Made by a program: the position numbers and the translations under genes. Source: Alphaproteobacteria bacterium (lineage in GTDB: Bacteria > Pseudomonadota > Alphaproteobacteria > RF32 > CAG-239). Taken from it: a stretch of 9,936 nt of DNA. The stretch is taken from NCBI GenBank assembly GCA_017958895.1, contig JAGDBT010000121.1:1-9936 (forward strand). The letters run 5' to 3'. The notes beneath the pieces are model-generated. The model saw only the letters and a list, made by a program, of their open reading frames with translations. It had not been told where the DNA came from and ran no database searches. This document shows positions 7,123-9,936 of the stretch, in pieces (positions within the stretch are counted from its first letter, which is position 1; every line of letters begins with the position of its first letter).

Positions 7123-7143
7123 AGTTTTTACTTCAGCTAAAAA
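7115..7143 (+). promoter_or_regulatory. Predicted sigma70-type promoter of plsY-dprA-topA
   Basis: -35 TTGAAA (7115-7120, 5 of 6), 17-base spacer, -10 TAAAAA (7138-7143, 4 of 6). A start near 7150 would give a leader of about 18 bases ending in the plsY Shine-Dalgarno. The rest of the 7008-7167 gap is AT-rich. I see no RNA gene and no convincing terminator or coding gene in it. Confidence 0.45.
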
Positions 7144-7157
7144 TAAATCAAATTTAT

Positions 7158-7162
7158 GGAGG
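7158..7162 (+). promoter_or_regulatory. plsY ribosome binding site (decides the start)
   Basis: GGAGG, a perfect Shine-Dalgarno core, 5 bases before the ATG at 7168. It overlaps the alternative in-frame ATG at 7156, which itself lacks any upstream site, so 7168 is preferred. Confidence 0.8.
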
Positions 7163-7167
7163 TCAAA

Positions 7168-7806
7168 ATGGGATTTATTTTACTTTTATGCGCACTCGGC
7201 GGCTATCTTGCCGGCTCAATTCCTTTCGGATTGGTTTTATGTTTTATTGCGGGATACGGCGATATTCGTAAAATCGGCTCCGGCAATATCGGTGCTACCA
7301 ACGTTTTGAGAACGGGCAACAAATGGCTGGCTCTGCTCACGGTTTTATTGGATGCCTTCAAGGCCGGTATTGCCGCTGTTATTGCCTATAAACTCTTACC
7401 TGAAACTGTTGTGGCAAATTTTTGCAATCATCCGCTTACCTTAAATGTTTTGGGCTCGCTCATCGCCGGTTCTGCCGGTGTTATCGGCCATAATTTTCCG
7501 ATATGGCTCAAATTTAAGGGCGGAAAAGGCGTGGCTTCATCTTTCGGTTTTATCTTAATGACCAGTCCGAAAGTAGCGGTAATCGCACTGATAATCTGGT
7601 TACTCATGGCCTTTTTATTCCGTTATTCTTCTTTGGCGGCCCTAACGGCGGCAGTTGCCGTTCCCGTGGTGGCTTGGTTTATTTGTGAGCCGATATACGC
7701 TGCATTTTATACAGCCATAGCCATTTTGGTTATAGCCAGACATCATGCCAACATAAGTCGTCTGCTTAGGGGAGAAGAAAGCAAAATTTCTTTCAAGAAA
7801 AAATAA
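7168..7806 (+). CDS. plsY: Glycerol-3-phosphate acyltransferase PlsY (acyl-phosphate dependent)
   Basis: Inner-membrane enzyme that moves an acyl chain from acyl-phosphate (made by PlsX) to sn-glycerol-3-phosphate, giving lysophosphatidic acid, the first step of phospholipid synthesis. The product is 212 residues, normal for the family. The three conserved loops are clear: GSIPFG (16-21) with IGSGNIGATNVLRTGNK (36-52), then GHNFPIWLKFKGGKGVA (107-123, the acyl-phosphate and glycerol-phosphate site), and the C-terminal ARHHANISRLLRGEE (190-204). Hydrophobic segments lie near 2-29, 54-76, 92-107, 120-153 and 157-190, consistent with a multi-pass membrane protein. The start at 7168 is set by GGAGG at 7158-7162. 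The stop overlaps the dprA start as TAATG. It opens the rightward operon, facing pyrH across the divergent promoter. Confidence 0.96.
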   Translation: MGFILLLCALGGYLAGSIPFGLVLCFIAGYGDIRKIGSGNIGATNVLRTGNKWLALLTVLLDAFKAGIAAVIAYKLLPETVVANFCNHPLTLNVLGSLIAGSAGVIGHNFPIWLKFKGGKGVASSFGFILMTSPKVAVIALIIWLLMAFLFRYSSLAALTAAVAVPVVAWFICEPIYAAFYTAIAILVIARHHANISRLLRGEESKISFKKK

Positions 7807-8924
7807 TGGCTGAAGAAAAGCAACTTCTTGATATTTTGCAAATTATAAATACCCCCGGAATCGGTCCGGTATCGTTTTATAACTATGTCAAAATTGCCGG
7901 AGATGTTGCCGGTGCATTACACGAAGTTGCCAAGAAAAAAGAAATTTGCTCCCGCAGTTTTGCCGAAGAACAACTTGCTCTGGCTAAGGATAAAAATATC
8001 AGCATTATAGCCTATACCGACAAAGAATATCCGCAGAATTTGTTACAGTTAAACGATGCACCGCCGGTGATTTATGTTGCCGGAAATATCGAATTATTGA
8101 ATTATCCGGTGGCTATATCGATTGTTGGTGCTCGTAACGCCTCAATTGCCGGACGCAAAATCGCCTCACGAATCGCTTATGAACTTACGGAAAATGATGT
8201 CTTGATTATTTCCGGAATGGCTCGAGGAATTGACAGCTCGGCGCATAAAGGAGCTCTTTATGCCAAAAATCAAAAGGGTCCTACCATCGCAGTTTTAGGA
8301 ACCGGCGTTGATGAAATTTATCCGGCCGAAAATGCTGATTTATACTATTCTATATTGCAAAACGGAACGATAATATCCGAATTTGCGTTGGGCACTAAAG
8401 CCCAAATGTCAAATTTTCCGCGTCGCAACCGAATCATCTCAGCTTTATCCTCCGGAACTTTGGTGGTTGAAGCCGGCCTCAACTCCGGATCTTTAATAAC
8501 CGCTCGTCTGGCCTTGGAGCAAGGTAAAGAAGTTTTTGCCGTACCCGGTTCTCCGTTGGAAAATCGTGCCGCCGGACCAAATCAATTAATAAAAGAAGGA
8601 GCAATATTAACCGAGAATGCACAAGATATACTTAATGTATTAAGTATACAAAGAAACAGCCTGCTGAAAAAGCAAAAAATTGCCTCTTTTACTCTTGACA
8701 AAGTAAAAAATAGTGTAAATATTCCCAAACATGAAGTATCGGAGCCGACACCTTCTCAAGCGGTTGAATTGCTTCAGTTAATCTCTTACGAAGGTGTTGA
8801 TATTGACGAACTTTTCAGAAACAGCGGCTTGCCGCAGGCGGAATTTTTCTCCGAATTGGTAGATTTGGAATTTTCCGGCAGAATTGAACGTCATCCCGGC
8901 AATAAAGTGGCACGGATAAAATAG
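7806..8924 (+). CDS. dprA: DNA processing protein DprA (Smf)
   Basis: Cytoplasmic ssDNA-binding protein that loads RecA on incoming DNA during transformation; also present in many bacteria not known to be competent. The product is 372 residues with the full three-part layout. The N-terminal SAM/HhH-like region (about 1-60) contains NTPGIGPVSF. The central Rossmann-like domain (about 70-290) carries SIVGARNAS (105-113), SGMARGIDSSAH (136-147), LGTGVDEIYP, FPRRNRIIS (204-212), SGSLITARLALEQGK and VPGSP (246-250) then GPNQLI. After a polar linker, the C-terminal winged-helix DML1-like domain spans about 318-372 (VELLQLISYEGVDIDEL onward). Its ATG overlaps the plsY stop by one base (TAATG), so translation is likely coupled. 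topA follows 8 bases later, the usual dprA-topA neighbourhood. Confidence 0.96.
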   Translation: MAEEKQLLDILQIINTPGIGPVSFYNYVKIAGDVAGALHEVAKKKEICSRSFAEEQLALAKDKNISIIAYTDKEYPQNLLQLNDAPPVIYVAGNIELLNYPVAISIVGARNASIAGRKIASRIAYELTENDVLIISGMARGIDSSAHKGALYAKNQKGPTIAVLGTGVDEIYPAENADLYYSILQNGTIISEFALGTKAQMSNFPRRNRIISALSSGTLVVEAGLNSGSLITARLALEQGKEVFAVPGSPLENRAAGPNQLIKEGAILTENAQDILNVLSIQRNSLLKKQKIASFTLDKVKNSVNIPKHEVSEPTPSQAVELLQLISYEGVDIDELFRNSGLPQAEFFSELVDLEFSGRIERHPGNKVARIK

Positions 8925-8928
8925 GAAG
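8923..8928 (+). promoter_or_regulatory. topA ribosome binding site overlapping dprA stop
   Basis: The dprA stop TAG (8922-8924) runs into AGGAAG, giving a Shine-Dalgarno 4 bases before the topA ATG at 8933. It is the same stop/SD overlap seen in the leftward operon. Confidence 0.65.
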
Positions 8929-8932
8929 AAAC

Positions 8933-9936
8933 ATGAAATTAGTTGTTGTAGAATCTCCGGCAAAGGCCAAAACCATAAATAAGTATTTGGGTAGCGACTA
9001 CAAAGTGTTGGCCAGCTACGGGCATATTCGCGATTTGCCGAGCAAAGACGGTTCGGTTGACCCTGATCATGATTTTGCCATGAAATGGGAATTCAGCGAT
9101 GCCGGACGCAAACATTTAAACGACATCATTACCGCTCTTAAAGATTGCGACACTTTGATTCTCGCCTCCGACCCGGATAGAGAAGGAGAAGCCATTGCCT
9201 GGCATATTTTGGAAGAATTAAAAGAAAAGAAAAAATTATCCGGTAAAAAAATTCAAAGAGTGGTTTTTCATGAAATTACCAAAACAGCCGTAAAAGAAGG
9301 AATAGAAAATCCGCGTGATATTGACCAGGATTTGGTCAGTGCTTATATGGCCAGACGTGCGCTTGATTATTTGGTAGGTTTTACCTTGTCGCCGGTTTTG
9401 TGGCGCAAACTTCCCGGCTCAAAATCAGCAGGCCGTGTGCAGTCGGTTGCTTTGCGTTTGATTTGTGAACGTGAAAGTGAAATCGAAAAGTTCAAGCCTG
9501 AGGAATATTGGACAGTCGATGTGGATTTTATAACCGCGGCCAAAGCCAATCTGACCACTCATTTGCAAATTCTTGACGGCAAAAAACTGGATAAATTTTC
9601 CTTAAATTCGGCAGAAAAAGCTGACGATGCCAAGGCAAAAATTGAAGCACAAAATTTCAGTGTGGCGGAAGTTGAGCGCAAAAAAGCCAGTCGTTATCCG
9701 GCTCCGCCGTTCACCACTTCAACACTGCAACAGGAAGCGGCACGTAAATTACGTTTTTCGGCCAAAAAGACCATGCAGGTGGCGCAAAAACTTTATGAAG
9801 ACGGTATCATAACTTACATGCGTACCGATGCGGTTAACCTCTCAAAAGATGCCATAAATGCTTGTCGTGAGGCTATTAAAAAATATTTCGGAGATGCTTA
9901 TCTGCCTAAAACCGCTAAGGAATATAAAAATAAAAC
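8933..9936 (+). CDS. topA: DNA topoisomerase I, type IA, N-terminal part (cut by window edge)
   Basis: Relaxes negative supercoils by transient cleavage of one strand through a 5'-phosphotyrosine. 334 complete codons are present; the C-terminal core, zinc or basic tail domains lie beyond the right edge. The TOPRIM domain starts at once with KLVVVESPAKAKTI (Glu7, Lys11 region) and SYGHIRDLPSK, and has the metal-binding DPDREGEA (Asp80, Asp82, Glu84). Then come FHEITKTAV, ARRALDYLVGF, SAGRVQSVALRLICERE (about 168-184), YPAPPFTTSTLQQEAARKL, and the active-site block GIITYMRTDA with catalytic Tyr295. E. coli TopA has Ser where this protein has Ala after RTD. The start is the ATG at 8933, with AGGAAG upstream overlapping the dprA stop. 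No frame break is visible in the part present. Confidence 0.96.
   Translation, partial: MKLVVVESPAKAKTINKYLGSDYKVLASYGHIRDLPSKDGSVDPDHDFAMKWEFSDAGRKHLNDIITALKDCDTLILASDPDREGEAIAWHILEELKEKKKLSGKKIQRVVFHEITKTAVKEGIENPRDIDQDLVSAYMARRALDYLVGFTLSPVLWRKLPGSKSAGRVQSVALRLICERESEIEKFKPEEYWTVDVDFITAAKANLTTHLQILDGKKLDKFSLNSAEKADDAKAKIEAQNFSVAEVERKKASRYPAPPFTTSTLQQEAARKLRFSAKKTMQVAQKLYEDGIITYMRTDAVNLSKDAINACREAIKKYFGDAYLPKTAKEYKNK

Noticed and set aside
1..9936. A novel defence, mobile or otherwise undescribed system
   Set aside because: Every substantial ORF not antisense to or nested in another is a recognised housekeeping gene, and the only gap over 20 bases is the 160-base promoter region. I saw no repeats of array type, integrase, transposase or composition shift.

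Overview
The window looks like ordinary chromosomal housekeeping DNA from a Gram-negative bacterium with LPS. I estimate by eye an AT-leaning composition of about 40% GC. The gene content and order (pyrH-frr-uppS-cdsA-rseP-bamA-lpxD, and plsY-dprA-topA) match clusters best known from Alphaproteobacteria. A low-GC, uncultured or host/gut-associated alphaproteobacterium is my best guess, but that is inference from gene order and protein style, not a database result.

Layout. Positions 1-7007 hold a tightly packed leftward (minus-strand) operon. In transcription order it is pyrH (UMP kinase), frr (ribosome recycling factor), uppS (undecaprenyl diphosphate synthase), cdsA (CDP-diacylglycerol synthase), rseP (site-2 intramembrane protease), bamA (outer-membrane protein assembly) and lpxD (lipid A acyltransferase, cut by the left edge). 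Gaps are between -14 and +14 bases. At four of the six junctions the Shine-Dalgarno sequence of the downstream gene overlaps the stop codon of the upstream gene. Positions 7168-9936 hold a rightward operon: plsY (acyl-phosphate glycerol-3-phosphate acyltransferase), dprA (ssDNA/RecA-loading protein) and topA (DNA topoisomerase I, cut by the right edge). Between them, 7008-7167 is a 160-base AT-rich divergent promoter region with a plausible sigma70-type promoter facing each way.

How the genes work together. The left operon is mostly an envelope operon. UppS makes the lipid carrier for peptidoglycan and O-antigen, CdsA makes the phospholipid precursor CDP-DAG, LpxD builds lipid A, BamA inserts beta-barrels into the outer membrane, and RseP is an envelope protease. 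PyrH and Frr tie this to nucleotide supply and translation. PlsY, across the divergent promoter, makes lysophosphatidic acid, two enzymatic steps upstream of CdsA, so phospholipid synthesis is represented on both sides of the promoter region.

I found no mobile element, CRISPR, RNA gene, toxin-antitoxin module or unknown gene. The points worth a second look are modest: genes missing from the usual cluster (dxr, skp, rpsB-tsf), the stop/SD overlap pattern, a leucine instead of the usual aromatic residue at the BamA C-terminus, an unusual polar loop in CdsA, small departures in RseP, and the symmetric divergent promoter. Several long-looking ORFs begin upstream of the likely true start; corrected starts are given.
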